Source of the DNA: an uncultured Saprospiraceae bacterium
GTDB lineage: Bacteria; Bacteroidota; Bacteroidia; Chitinophagales; Saprospiraceae
Direction of reading: 5' to 3'
Length of the DNA stretch: 45,078 nucleotides
Assembly (NCBI GenBank): GCA_937921595.1
Contig: CAKZTD010000265.1
Location: 1-45,078, forward strand
Shown here: positions 18,870 to 26,404 of the stretch, piece by piece
Layout: each line of letters begins with the position of its first letter
Numbering within the stretch: the first letter of the stretch is position 1
The notes under the pieces: model-generated
What the model saw: the letters and a program-made list of their open reading frames with translations, nothing else
Databases searched by the model: none
Told to the model about the DNA's origin: nothing
Position numbers and translations under genes: made by a program

Positions 18870-19017
18870 AATCAAATATATGGATTTGTATTTATTAAAT
18901 GATGATACACTTTTGAAAAGCAATATCGAAATTCACTCATTCACTCGCTCATTCTGATAAGAATATTGATTAAAGAACTAAAAATCAAATTCTTATTCGA
19001 AAAGTATATAGTAAATT

Positions 19018-19143
19018 ATGTATTTAAAAATTCAGAGAGAAGCCTTTGCTTATGATTTTTTGAAATATGTAAAGGTATTCCTTAGTTTGATTGCTATATT
19101 TTTATTATTATCTTTATTTTTTGTGAAAATGATAGATATTTGA
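19018..19143 (+). CDS. Possible 41-residue membrane peptide
   Basis: An ATG at 19018 opens a short frame ending in TGA at 19143. The peptide starts with a polar segment (MYLKIQREAFAYDFLKYVK) followed by one hydrophobic stretch (VFLSLIAIFLLLSLFFV) and the end KMIDI, which is what a single-pass membrane peptide looks like. The region is very AT-rich, so a chance ORF cannot be excluded. No homologue is recognised. Confidence 0.3.
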   Translation: MYLKIQREAFAYDFLKYVKVFLSLIAIFLLLSLFFVKMIDI

Positions 19144-19292
19144 TGGTTTAAGTATTGTTTATTCAATAAAATCGTTATTTATTGATATAATTTTAAAAAC
19201 AGGTTTGATTTTTATGTTGATTTTTAATTATTTGCTTTGATTTTGCGTTTTTGTTGCGAATATTGTAATAATATTAATAAATGTTTAAATTA

Positions 19293-19325
19293 TTTGCATC
19301 ATAAGTCGATTTTAGTGTAAATTTG
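19293..19325 (+). promoter_or_regulatory. Bacteroidota-type promoter for the tRNA-like pair
   Basis: TTTG at 19293-19296 is followed after 21 bases by TAAATTTG at 19318-19325, matching the TTG / TAnnTTTG promoter known for this phylum. It lies about 125 bases upstream of the first tRNA-like gene, with no gene between, so the pair has its own start site. Confidence 0.6.
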
Positions 19326-19448
19326 TATTGTAACAATGAGGGAGTGATAACGATCAATCCAAAATTTATTGAAGCATTAAGATTTAGAATTTGAGATTAA
19401 ATAGAAGACGAAAATCTTCAATCCTAAATTTAGAATCTTAAATAAAAT

Positions 19449-19562
19449 TGTAAGATGACGAAATAGGCAGCCGTGCCCTCCTGTCTCGGGGGTGGAGAAA
19501 CGGGGATAAAATCTGGCAACAGATCTAACCCCTCCTTGGAGGTTCGAATCCTTCTCTTACAG
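19449..19562 (+). tRNA. tRNA-like gene, copy 1, with 45-nt variable region (anticodon position GUC)
   Basis: The sequence folds as a cloverleaf. The acceptor stem is TGTAAGA / TCTTACA (7 bp, 19449-19455 with 19555-19561). T8 and G9 follow, then a D stem ACG/CGT with loop AAATAGGCAGC (G18 G19 present). The anticodon stem is CCCTC/GGGGG with loop CTGTCTC, giving anticodon position GTC. The variable region 19493-19537 is 45 nt. The T arm is GGAGG-TTCGAAT-CCTTC. The next base, a discriminator, is G; CCA is not encoded. The long arm folds again: GGA..GGGG pairs with CCCCTCC, capped by ATCTG-GCAA-CAGAT, a GNRA loop. The D arm resembles tRNA-Leu, but a GUC (Asp) anticodon on a long-arm tRNA is not normal, so I do not assign an amino acid. 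It could be a specialised, regulatory or decayed tRNA. Confidence 0.75.
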
Positions 19563-19567
19563 CGAAA

Positions 19568-19647
19568 GATTTAGAAATTAGAAATACGGAAATATCATTC
19601 TTTAACGAAATTCGGGTGACGTTTTAAAATTTCAAAATTTCTAAATC
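19568..19647 (+). repeat. Inverted repeat bounding the spacer between the two tRNA-like genes
   Basis: A perfect 12-nt inverted repeat (GATTTAGAAATT at 19568-19579 and its complement at 19636-19647) encloses the spacer. A looser inverted repeat of similar sequence lies in the leader (about 19379-19440). In the RNA these would fold back and could mark cutting sites that release the two units. Confidence 0.55.
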
Positions 19648-19660
19648 AAAATTGAAAAAT

Positions 19661-19774
19661 TGTGAGATGACGAAATAGGCAGCCGTGCCCTCCTGTCTCG
19701 GGGGTGGAGAAATGGGGATAAAATTTGGCAACAGATCTAACCCCTCCTTGGAGGTTCGAATCCTTCTCTTACAG
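19661..19774 (+). tRNA. tRNA-like gene, copy 2, with 45-nt variable region
   Basis: This copy has the same 114-nt length as copy 1 and differs at three places, all transitions that leave the fold intact. The acceptor strand is TGTGAGA rather than TGTAAGA, giving a G-T pair. The variable-arm bulge has T for C at 19713. The top stem has ATTTG for ATCTG, giving a T-G pair with CAGAT. Anticodon loop, D arm and T arm are identical. A terminator follows 23 bases on. Retention of the fold in a tandem copy argues for a working RNA and against decay. Confidence 0.75.
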
Positions 19775-19797
19775 CAAAGCCACAATTGGTGGCATTA

Positions 19798-19832
19798 AAA
19801 AAGGTCTTTGGATTTGTTCCAGAGACCTTTTT
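19798..19832 (+). terminator. Terminator of the tRNA-like pair, also facing the helical-repeat gene
   Basis: A 15-bp stem with one G-T pair (AAAAAGGTCTTTGGA and TCCAGAGACCTTTTT) closes a 5-nt loop and is followed by a T-rich run. It can end the rightward RNA, and in the other direction the minus-strand gene whose stop is at 19837. Confidence 0.85.
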
Positions 19833-19836
19833 GTTT

Positions 19837-21357
19837 TTAGTGGAATTTATTGTGCAGCGAGTCTAGTACAAATTCCCAGAGCATTTCGTAAGGGATGATT
19901 TCTATCTCATCATCTTGCCCCGAAATTTCAAGAGGGGTGTTTTTTAATTGGTCATAATATTTTTCTGTCTTACGGATAACGGCTTGCTTGTGGAAGTTTG
20001 CTTTTGGTAATTGTACCAGCATTTTGATAAAACAATTACTTCTAAAATTTTCATCATTTCGTAAATAACGATAGGTGTATTGGTTGATCGCCTCGACACG
20101 GTCGATCACTGCAGCATATTTTTTTTGTTGTAATAAAAATAAAATATGAATAATTAATACCGGAATATTCATTCCTCTTTTGTCTTTGGAAAATACAGGA
20201 AGCTCGTTTAAGAATTTATTGATTCGGAATTTTTTGAGTTTATCTTCAGTAGTTACTTTGATTTCTCCATTTGAAATAAGGTAGTTAATATAAGCTTCAA
20301 ATGTTTTCCATCTTTCGGTAGACTTAGCATAAAGGCGGTCAAAGTTTTGATGTTGAGAAACTTTTAAATACAAATTAAGAGCCTCTTTGAATTTTTGAGT
20401 GTGTATGCAAAGTATTAGATACATGCTATTTGCTTGGAACCAATTTGGAGAACCTTCAGGCATATCTCTCAGACCTTTTTCAGCGATGGTCTCTCCCTTT
20501 TCGAATTGTTTGAGTTGGATATGGCAAGCTAGAATTTTAATGAGAAAAATATGGATTGCGACTTTTGAGGCTTGATTGTTATTTGACTCAAAAAAGTGAA
20601 TCGCTTTCTCGGATTCTTTGATGATGTTTTTATAATCATTTATAACTTGATATTGATAAATGTAAACCATCCTCGCATAAAGATTCAGTCGATAAGAATG
20701 TAAGCCCTTTGTTTTTTTCTTTAAATTATTTGAGTATTTTTTAAATAGTTCGAATAGTTCAGTTTTTGACAATTTTGAAATACCAAAATTACTCGTCATA
20801 ATTGAATAATATTCTTCAGCCAATAATTCCGCAGCTAATATTTTTTCATGTTTTTTAATATGGGTATTAATTTCTATATATTTTTTTTCATTTTTATCCC
20901 ATAAGGCATAATGAATCCTAAGCATTCTTAAGATGTCTAAAGCAAGTTGGCTGAATTCAAATCGTTCGGCCTTTTTTAAGATTTTTTCTCCAATGGCAAT
21001 TGCAGTAGATCGAGCTCCTTTTCCGATCAGTATTTTTACGGCAGCCCAGTCTTTATAAGAGGAATAATAAGCGAGTTGAATATCATTATGGGATGATTTA
21101 TTGATGTCAATAAAAAAGGCAGTATTAATCAATCTTTGCTGCAGTCTTGATTTGAGTTTAGCATATTTTGTTATACTTGTTTTTGTGTTTTGATATAAAG
21201 CCAAGCATGCCTCTTCGTCGGTAGAAAATTGTCCTGTTTGAATACCTTCATACAGTTTTTGAAGCTTAGTATTGGAAAAACCAGTACCGTCAATGACGTT
21301 AAGCCCCTTAGTTTTATGCCGAGTAATAAGTCCTGCTAATTCTTTTAATTGGTCCAT
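19837..21357 (-). CDS. Uncharacterised helical-repeat (TPR-like) cytoplasmic protein
   Basis: This is a 506-residue protein with no signal peptide or membrane segment. It is almost all alpha-helical, with TPR-like spacing of paired helices in the middle (for instance QLKQFEKGETIAEKGLRDMP, then AYINYLISNGEIKV later). The N-terminus (MDQLKELAGLITRH) and C-terminus (IIPYEMLWEFVLDSL) look like conserved ends. I do not recognise a family name. A 45-residue ORF starts 220 bases away on the other strand. It may be a scaffold or regulator, but nothing in the sequence gives a reaction. The gene stands alone after the tRNA-like pair, and its stop codon abuts their terminator. Confidence 0.7.
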   Translation of the reverse strand: MDQLKELAGLITRHKTKGLNVIDGTGFSNTKLQKLYEGIQTGQFSTDEEACLALYQNTKTSITKYAKLKSRLQQRLINTAFFIDINKSSHNDIQLAYYSSYKDWAAVKILIGKGARSTAIAIGEKILKKAERFEFSQLALDILRMLRIHYALWDKNEKKYIEINTHIKKHEKILAAELLAEEYYSIMTSNFGISKLSKTELFELFKKYSNNLKKKTKGLHSYRLNLYARMVYIYQYQVINDYKNIIKESEKAIHFFESNNNQASKVAIHIFLIKILACHIQLKQFEKGETIAEKGLRDMPEGSPNWFQANSMYLILCIHTQKFKEALNLYLKVSQHQNFDRLYAKSTERWKTFEAYINYLISNGEIKVTTEDKLKKFRINKFLNELPVFSKDKRGMNIPVLIIHILFLLQQKKYAAVIDRVEAINQYTYRYLRNDENFRSNCFIKMLVQLPKANFHKQAVIRKTEKYYDQLKNTPLEISGQDDEIEIIPYEMLWEFVLDSLHNKFH

Positions 21358-21576
21358 AATTGCAATTTTTTTTGGGGAATCTAAAAAAAGAAAATTACAT
21401 TGTTATAGCTTTAGTTTTTTGTATAAAATACTGATTTACAAAGTGTTAGTGGTTTATTAAATTATTTAATATGTAGAATTGAATGTCTTATATTGCTGTT
21501 TTTTGTAATGAATGTAAAGTCATTGAAGCATGAATTTTGAATTGTGTTTAGATTATTTAACTAAACCACTTTAAAC

Positions 21577-21714
21577 ATGTTAGGAATAATCATTTCAGCA
21601 CTATTAGCTTTGGGATTTATTACGGATGGAGACCAAGCTACTCCAGAAATCTATAATCAACATCAAACAGAAGTAAACCAATACATTATTGATATGGACA
21701 CTGATCAAATGTAA
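21577..21714 (+). CDS. 45-residue putative membrane or secreted peptide
   Basis: An ATG at 21577 opens a 45-codon ORF with a clear terminator 270 bases downstream. The peptide has a hydrophobic start (MLGIIISALLALGFI), then a polar tail with TDGDQATPEIYNQHQ and an acidic end (IIDMDTDQM). It is either a small one-helix membrane protein or a secreted peptide with an uncleaved leader. The divergent position to the helical-repeat gene suggests a pair. I do not recognise a family. Confidence 0.45.
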   Translation: MLGIIISALLALGFITDGDQATPEIYNQHQTEVNQYIIDMDTDQM

Positions 21715-21983
21715 TCAGTGGCTATAATTAATTGGTATACAGTGTTTTAAGGTTTTACAACTCAGATTTATGCCTAAAATGAAGGTCATAAATTACAAAA
21801 AAAAGTTATAAGGTTTGCATTAATCACTACCTATCTTGTGATAGCTTTAGTGTTAACGAACGGAAAAATATAGTGGGATTAAGATATTATTATCTTAATT
21901 CCATCTTTTTCACTTAAAGACGACAATATTTCGCCTTCGAGATAACCTTATAAAAGAAATTTAATTTTAATTGCTTTGTCTGT

Positions 21984-22017
21984 CCTTGGTTGCTTAATGT
22001 GACCAAGGGCTTTTTTT
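21984..22017 (+). terminator. Rho-independent terminator (rightward)
   Basis: The stem CCTTGGT / ACCAAGG with an 11-nt loop is followed by GC and seven T. It most likely ends the transcript of the 45-residue ORF. The stretch from 21715 to 22109 holds nothing else but this hairpin and the next. Confidence 0.8.
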
Positions 22018-22055
22018 ATGAAGGGGAAATAGATCTTTGGGAAGGATAAAAAAAG

Positions 22056-22098
22056 GTACGTCATTAATCCTGATTTTGGGATTGAATTAATGACGTAC
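22056..22098 (-). terminator. Terminator of the DUF4920 gene (leftward)
   Basis: A perfect 13-bp stem (GTACGTCATTAAT and its complement) lies just past the stop of the minus-strand DUF4920 gene. In that direction it is followed by CCTTTTTTT, an intrinsic terminator. Confidence 0.85.
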
Positions 22099-22109
22099 AA
22101 TCGGGGTTT

Positions 22110-22589
22110 TTAGTCTAATAATAAAACACCGGACGCTAGGAAGTTGTAATCTGCTTGAGGCTCAGTAATCGCAGCGATTTCTTCTTTAGTTTTTCCAGCA
22201 TCTTCTGCATAATGCTGAAGATCTGCAACAGAAGTCATCTCTTTGTAGGCCTTTCCTTCAAAAATTACAGTTTTGCCTTCAATATCCATAGGCATGAAAA
22301 AGCCGTAATCTTTAAATTTAACGCGCATTTCTTGATCGCTACCTTCTGACACGATCGTCATCCAACAACCTTTCTTTTTACATACCGCACTTACGGTACC
22401 TTTAACTTTTGTATTGACCGAATCAACAGCGGAAAGTTTATTCAATAAATCGTCATATGAAATACTTCCTTTCGCATTGATGGCTTCACCGAATTGATTC
22501 GTGCTTACTGCACTATTCGACGTTGCTTGTTGAGAGCAAGATGCAAGTATAAAAATTGCAAAAACTCCAAGTAAAATATTTTTAAGCAT
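22110..22589 (-). CDS. DUF4920-family lipoprotein
   Basis: This is a 159-residue protein with a lipoprotein signal (MLKNILLGVFAIFILASC, lipid on Cys18). The mature part is a small beta-barrel with the family blocks VKGTVSAVCKKKGCWMTI, MRVKFKDYGFFMP and KTVIFEGKAYKEMTS. The CKKKGCW motif, with two cysteines four apart, could bind a metal or form a disulfide; the fold resembles OB-type domains. DUF4920 has no established role that I know of. It lies divergent from the MORN-caspase gene, with a 332-base gap, and has its own terminator. Confidence 0.88.
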   Translation of the reverse strand: MLKNILLGVFAIFILASCSQQATSNSAVSTNQFGEAINAKGSISYDDLLNKLSAVDSVNTKVKGTVSAVCKKKGCWMTIVSEGSDQEMRVKFKDYGFFMPMDIEGKTVIFEGKAYKEMTSVADLQHYAEDAGKTKEEIAAITEPQADYNFLASGVLLLD

Positions 22590-22921
22590 AATTTTGTGGT
22601 GTAAATGATTTAAAATGTAAAGTTGTTCAAAACAACTTGGACTACAAATTTACAGAAAATTATTTTTTTGATATAAGAAAAAAGAACTTAAAATAGTTGA
22701 TTTAAATCAATGGAAAAGCTTTGTGCCAAATTAATCCTCTGTAAGCGGGTATTTGCCTTCGTAAAAAATAGTGAAAAATAAGCGAATACACAATATAAAT
22801 TGCCTAATTTAGTTTTATCCTTATCTGTTTCATTTTTTAAAAATAATCACGCCTATAAAGATCAGCCACTACATTTCTTAATTCATGTTTGAGACATTCA
22901 GACGAAAAAAACCTTTGAGAG
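22590..22921. other. Divergent intergenic region, DUF4920 / MORN-caspase
   Basis: 332 bases without a gene. One short inverted repeat, AAGTTGTT...AACAACTT (about 22620-22637), lies near the DUF4920 start. I find no repeat family A copy here and no promoter that I would commit to. Confidence 0.5.
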
Positions 22922-24589
22922 ATGAAACAGCTAATGAGCCTCGTAGTGGTGGTAATGATGATCGGTCTTCCACAAAATTTAATTGCACAATGTCTTAGTG
23001 GTTCCTGTTGGGATGGAAAAGGTGTATACCTTTATCCAAGTGGAGCCAAGTATGTCGGTAAATTTCGCAATGGAAAAATCCACGGGAAAGGGACACTTCA
23101 TTTTAGTAATGGAAACAAATACTCTGGTGAATGGGTCAACCAATATCGTGAAGGTAGAGGAAAACTTGAATTTAAAAATGGAGATGTTTATTCCGGAGAT
23201 TTTAAATCTGGAAAAATGAAAGGGACAGGGACGATGGTTTTTGTGAAAGGGGATAAATATGTGGGCAGTTGGTCAGACGATTTGCAGAATGGAAAAGGCA
23301 AATATTATTATGCGGATGGTGATCGATATGAAGGAGATTTTCGAAAAGGAAAATTGGAAGGAACAGGAACTATGTTTTATGGGGACGGATCGAAGTTTAG
23401 TGGAACATGGAAGGACAATAAGAAAAATGGAAAAGGTACTTTTTATAAAATCGATGGATCGGCTGTAGATGGAAAATGGGCTTCTGGAAAATTTCAAGGT
23501 AAAGAAAATAACGTAGCTCAAAGTAATGAATTCGAAAATCAGGAATCAATAGTTGTGGCGAGTAGCGATGAGTTTAAAAATTGTAACAACAATTTTTGTG
23601 ATAATGAAAGGGGAATGTTTAAATACGGAGACGGTTCTCAATGGATCGGAGATTTTGAAGATGGAATTCCGGAAGGTGCAGGAACTTGTTACTACTCAAA
23701 TGGGGATAAGTATGTTGGTAGTTGGAAAAAACATGCACCGCATGGTGACGGAATTATGTATTATAAAAATGGTCGAGTGATTGGAGCGGTTTGGGATTAT
23801 GGAAAACCAGTGGATGATTTGGAAGAACCAGATGACATCATTGCTCAAGAGCACATTTCCGTTGATCGAGATGATGAGATAAAAGTTTGGGCAGTAGTGG
23901 TAGGAGTCGCTCGTTATGTTCACATGCCGGTTTTAAAATATACCGATGATGATGCTTACCATATTTATGCATTTCTAAAAAGCCCAGAAGGTGGAGCCTT
24001 ACCAGATGATCAAATTCGAGTTTTAATCGATGAAGATGCGACACGTACAAATATCATGAGTGCCATGCGACAAACATTTTTAAAAGCAGATGAAAACGAT
24101 GTCGTATTATTATACTTCTCAGGTCATGGCTTGCAAGGTTCTTTTTTACCTGTAGATTTTGATGGATATAATAATAAGTTGTTGCATGATGAAGTGCAAA
24201 GTCTTTTCAGCGAGTCTAAAGCAAAACATAAAATCTGTTTCGCCGATGCTTGCCACTCAGGAACCCTTACGGCAATGAAAACTCCAGGAAATATCTTGAC
24301 CAATTATTATGATGCCTTCTCTGGTTCACGAGGAGGAACAGCTCTGCTATTGTCTTCAAAAGGCGATGAATTTTCTTTAGAAGATCAAGGATTACGTCAA
24401 GGTATTTATAGTCACTTTTTGATTCGTGGATTGAAAGGCGAAGCAGATAAAAATAAAAATAAAATCGTTACAATTCAGGAGCTGTTTGATTTTGTTTCTA
24501 AAAAAGTGACGACCTACACGGCGAATGTTCAGACGCCAACGATCACTGGAAATTATGATGAAAATATGCCCGTGGCGGCAGTGAGATAA
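22922..24589 (+). CDS. Exported MORN-repeat protein with C-terminal caspase-like (C14) protease
   Basis: This is a 555-residue protein with a signal peptide (MSLVVVVMMIGLPQNLIAQ). Residues about 27-290 hold some eight MORN repeats of the GxxYxGxWxxGxxxGxGxxxxxxG type, interrupted near 195-230 by a Cys/Asn-rich stretch. MORN modules bind lipid or protein partners. Residues about 318-555 are a caspase fold: VWAVVVGVARYVHMPVLKYT, the catalytic LYFSGHG (His402) and the catalytic FADACHSGTL (Cys444), followed by LLLSSKGDEFSLEDQG and GIYSHFLIRGLKGEAD. The dyad is intact, so it should be an active cysteine protease, probably with Arg/Lys or Asp specificity that cannot be read off. It shares the caspase core with the TPR-caspases further right but not their middle region. 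Confidence 0.88.
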   Translation: MKQLMSLVVVVMMIGLPQNLIAQCLSGSCWDGKGVYLYPSGAKYVGKFRNGKIHGKGTLHFSNGNKYSGEWVNQYREGRGKLEFKNGDVYSGDFKSGKMKGTGTMVFVKGDKYVGSWSDDLQNGKGKYYYADGDRYEGDFRKGKLEGTGTMFYGDGSKFSGTWKDNKKNGKGTFYKIDGSAVDGKWASGKFQGKENNVAQSNEFENQESIVVASSDEFKNCNNNFCDNERGMFKYGDGSQWIGDFEDGIPEGAGTCYYSNGDKYVGSWKKHAPHGDGIMYYKNGRVIGAVWDYGKPVDDLEEPDDIIAQEHISVDRDDEIKVWAVVVGVARYVHMPVLKYTDDDAYHIYAFLKSPEGGALPDDQIRVLIDEDATRTNIMSAMRQTFLKADENDVVLLYFSGHGLQGSFLPVDFDGYNNKLLHDEVQSLFSESKAKHKICFADACHSGTLTAMKTPGNILTNYYDAFSGSRGGTALLLSSKGDEFSLEDQGLRQGIYSHFLIRGLKGEADKNKNKIVTIQELFDFVSKKVTTYTANVQTPTITGNYDENMPVAAVR

Positions 24590-24600
24590 AAAGTCTATGT

Positions 24601-24637
24601 CTAGGTTTACTAAACATTCAAAGTTTAGTAAACCTAG
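24601..24637. terminator. Hairpin between convergent MORN-caspase and M48-like genes
   Basis: A perfect 15-bp stem (CTAGGTTTACTAAAC and its complement) closes a 7-nt loop. No T run follows, so it may terminate weakly in both directions. Confidence 0.55.
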
Positions 24638-24658
24638 AACCTAGATCAAAACTTATTC

Positions 24659-26404
24659 TTATGAAGGCTCCTCATACCGAAAAATTCCAACCTTAGACAC
24701 CTTCCCTTTTCGATCTAAATGAAATAGCATTTTATCGTTAAAATAAACAAGAATTCTTCCATTGTTCAATTCAAGGCTTTTACTAGGAGTGCCATAAGCC
24801 TGAGCAATTTCCTCATAACTACTTCCAATATTAATTCCTTTACTCGTAGGTTTTGTTGCATTAGGTTTTGCAATTTGGAAAACGTAGTAATGATCTTCAC
24901 CACTATCTTTTTCGTTTATGTATACCAACGATTCAGGTTTGTCCATGAATCGACAAAAGGTAGATTTGTCAACCGAGATAGCTTTATCTGAATTTAAATT
25001 TCCTTGCAAAATACCATTGACTGCCTTATTAATATTGAAGTCGTCAAACTTATCCTTTCCGCCAAAACCACGAGAAGCAATGGCTTCTCCTCCTAAAGGT
25101 TCATCATTCAATAGTTTTAAATTCAAAGCAGCAAGGCTACTTCCGGCGGTTGCAGCTTTTTTAAAATAACGAGCTGCAGCTTCATTATCTTTTTGTCGAG
25201 CTGCGATAATTCCTTGAAGGATGACAATGTCATTTTTTGTCTTAGTCCATTTTTTATCAACGCAAAGCTTCTTGGCTTTTCGAGCATAAAATTCTGCATC
25301 ATCATAAAGGTCTATTTCATCATGAGAAAGGAGGACATTAACGCATGCAAGATTAAGCATAGAAATTGGATATTCTTTATCCATTTGATTGGCTTGTTCA
25401 AAATAGGAAAGAGCTTGTTTGAGTAATGTTTCTGCAGTAGTAGACCACCCGAAGCCTCCTCGAGTACCACCATCCAACCTGCTCTCTGCATCCATTTCAA
25501 GTGGAAATCCAAAATAGACATCATTTGCATTCATATGTTTCATCGCTGCCTGAGTCGCTAAAACTCCCAGATTATTATACAGCTCCCGACTTTGAAAATC
25601 CTTAAGAATATACTCATAATATAATTTAGCTTCCGCATAACTTCCTAAAGCCGTAAGGTAATTTGCGGTTTCAAAAACATGTACGAGCTCTTTTAATTTA
25701 TCCGAAGACTTTGTTGAAATATTTTTCCTCTCGCTAAGGCTAGGGTAGCCACTGATGTTCTCCGTCAAACCATATTGATCATAAACAGCTTGGAGTATTT
25801 TAGGCATTACATCTAGCGTGTTGTAGCCGGCAGAATACCCCAGGAAGCCGCCTAAATAATCAGCTTGTGTTTCTAATCTCAAGGCTTCGTCTAGGCTACG
25901 AAGCTTGGCCCCCGTTTTCATATCCTTGTGTTGGCGAGCGAAGTGATTGGTCCAGTTATGTTTTTCATAATAGTGAACCAGCTCATGGCCAAGCAAAGCA
26001 GCAATCGCATTTAATGAATCCTTTCCTAAGGAGCGACAAACTTCGTAGGCTTTCATTTCGAGTGTGATTTCTGCTTTTCGAGGTTTAGCGATTGCTACTC
26101 GTCTTTCCGCATTACTCATGACAAAGGTCGGAACTCGCATCCGGAAATCTCCACGAGCTTCAACCAATTTGTCGAATACTTTTTTGGCTTCTTTGTATTG
26201 GAAAGTTTTTTGATAAGCTGCTTCTTTTAGAAATACAATATTCCCGTTTTTGCCTTTTACATTTTCGATGAAAGCGAATCCGGACTCTTCATCCGTATGA
26301 GTATGACTGTCAATGTTAGTGTTGGTATCTGCCTCCGTTTGAGTAGGGGCGGGGGTGGAGCAAGAAAGTATAAAACTTAGAATGATAAAAGGTAAGAATT
26401 TCAT
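24659..26404 (-). CDS. M48-like zinc metallopeptidase lipoprotein with TPR-like repeats
   Basis: This is a 581-residue lipoprotein (leader MKFLPFIILSFILSC, lipid on Cys15). A His/Thr/Asp-rich linker follows. The peptidase core has LGHELVHYYEKH (His140, Glu141, His144) and, 34 residues on, LETQADYLGG with Glu178, matching the HExxH plus ExxAD zinc ligands of M48 gluzincins. Residues about 240-430 contain TPR-like helix pairs. The last 60 residues include GSSYEEIAQAYGTPS and a beta hairpin, similar to the small repeat seen in SmpA/OmlA-type domains. It probably works in the periplasm on envelope proteins. It is divergent from the sigma factor gene, with repeat A copy 4 in between. Confidence 0.83.
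   Translation of the reverse strand: MKFLPFIILSFILSCSTPAPTQTEADTNTNIDSHTHTDEESGFAFIENVKGKNGNIVFLKEAAYQKTFQYKEAKKVFDKLVEARGDFRMRVPTFVMSNAERRVAIAKPRKAEITLEMKAYEVCRSLGKDSLNAIAALLGHELVHYYEKHNWTNHFARQHKDMKTGAKLRSLDEALRLETQADYLGGFLGYSAGYNTLDVMPKILQAVYDQYGLTENISGYPSLSERKNISTKSSDKLKELVHVFETANYLTALGSYAEAKLYYEYILKDFQSRELYNNLGVLATQAAMKHMNANDVYFGFPLEMDAESRLDGGTRGGFGWSTTAETLLKQALSYFEQANQMDKEYPISMLNLACVNVLLSHDEIDLYDDAEFYARKAKKLCVDKKWTKTKNDIVILQGIIAARQKDNEAAARYFKKAATAGSSLAALNLKLLNDEPLGGEAIASRGFGGKDKFDDFNINKAVNGILQGNLNSDKAISVDKSTFCRFMDKPESLVYINEKDSGEDHYYVFQIAKPNATKPTSKGINIGSSYEEIAQAYGTPSKSLELNNGRILVYFNDKMLFHLDRKGKVSKVGIFRYEEPS

Larger units (their letters stand above)
18870..19836. other. Region with a small ORF and two tRNA-like genes
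   Basis: No protein gene longer than 60 residues is present between the GH113-like lipoprotein and the helical-repeat gene. It holds, in order, a 41-codon ORF, a Bacteroidota-type promoter, two 114-nt tRNA-like units with an inverted repeat between them, and a strong terminator. Each is listed separately. Confidence 0.7.

Noticed and set aside
19449-19774. tmRNA or attachment site
   Set aside because: There is no tag-coding stretch or permuted structure, and both copies are complete cloverleaves. No integrase is nearby.
23273-23521. 82-codon ORF opposite the MORN repeats
   Set aside because: It is a shadow of the repeated MORN coding sequence, with no independent support.
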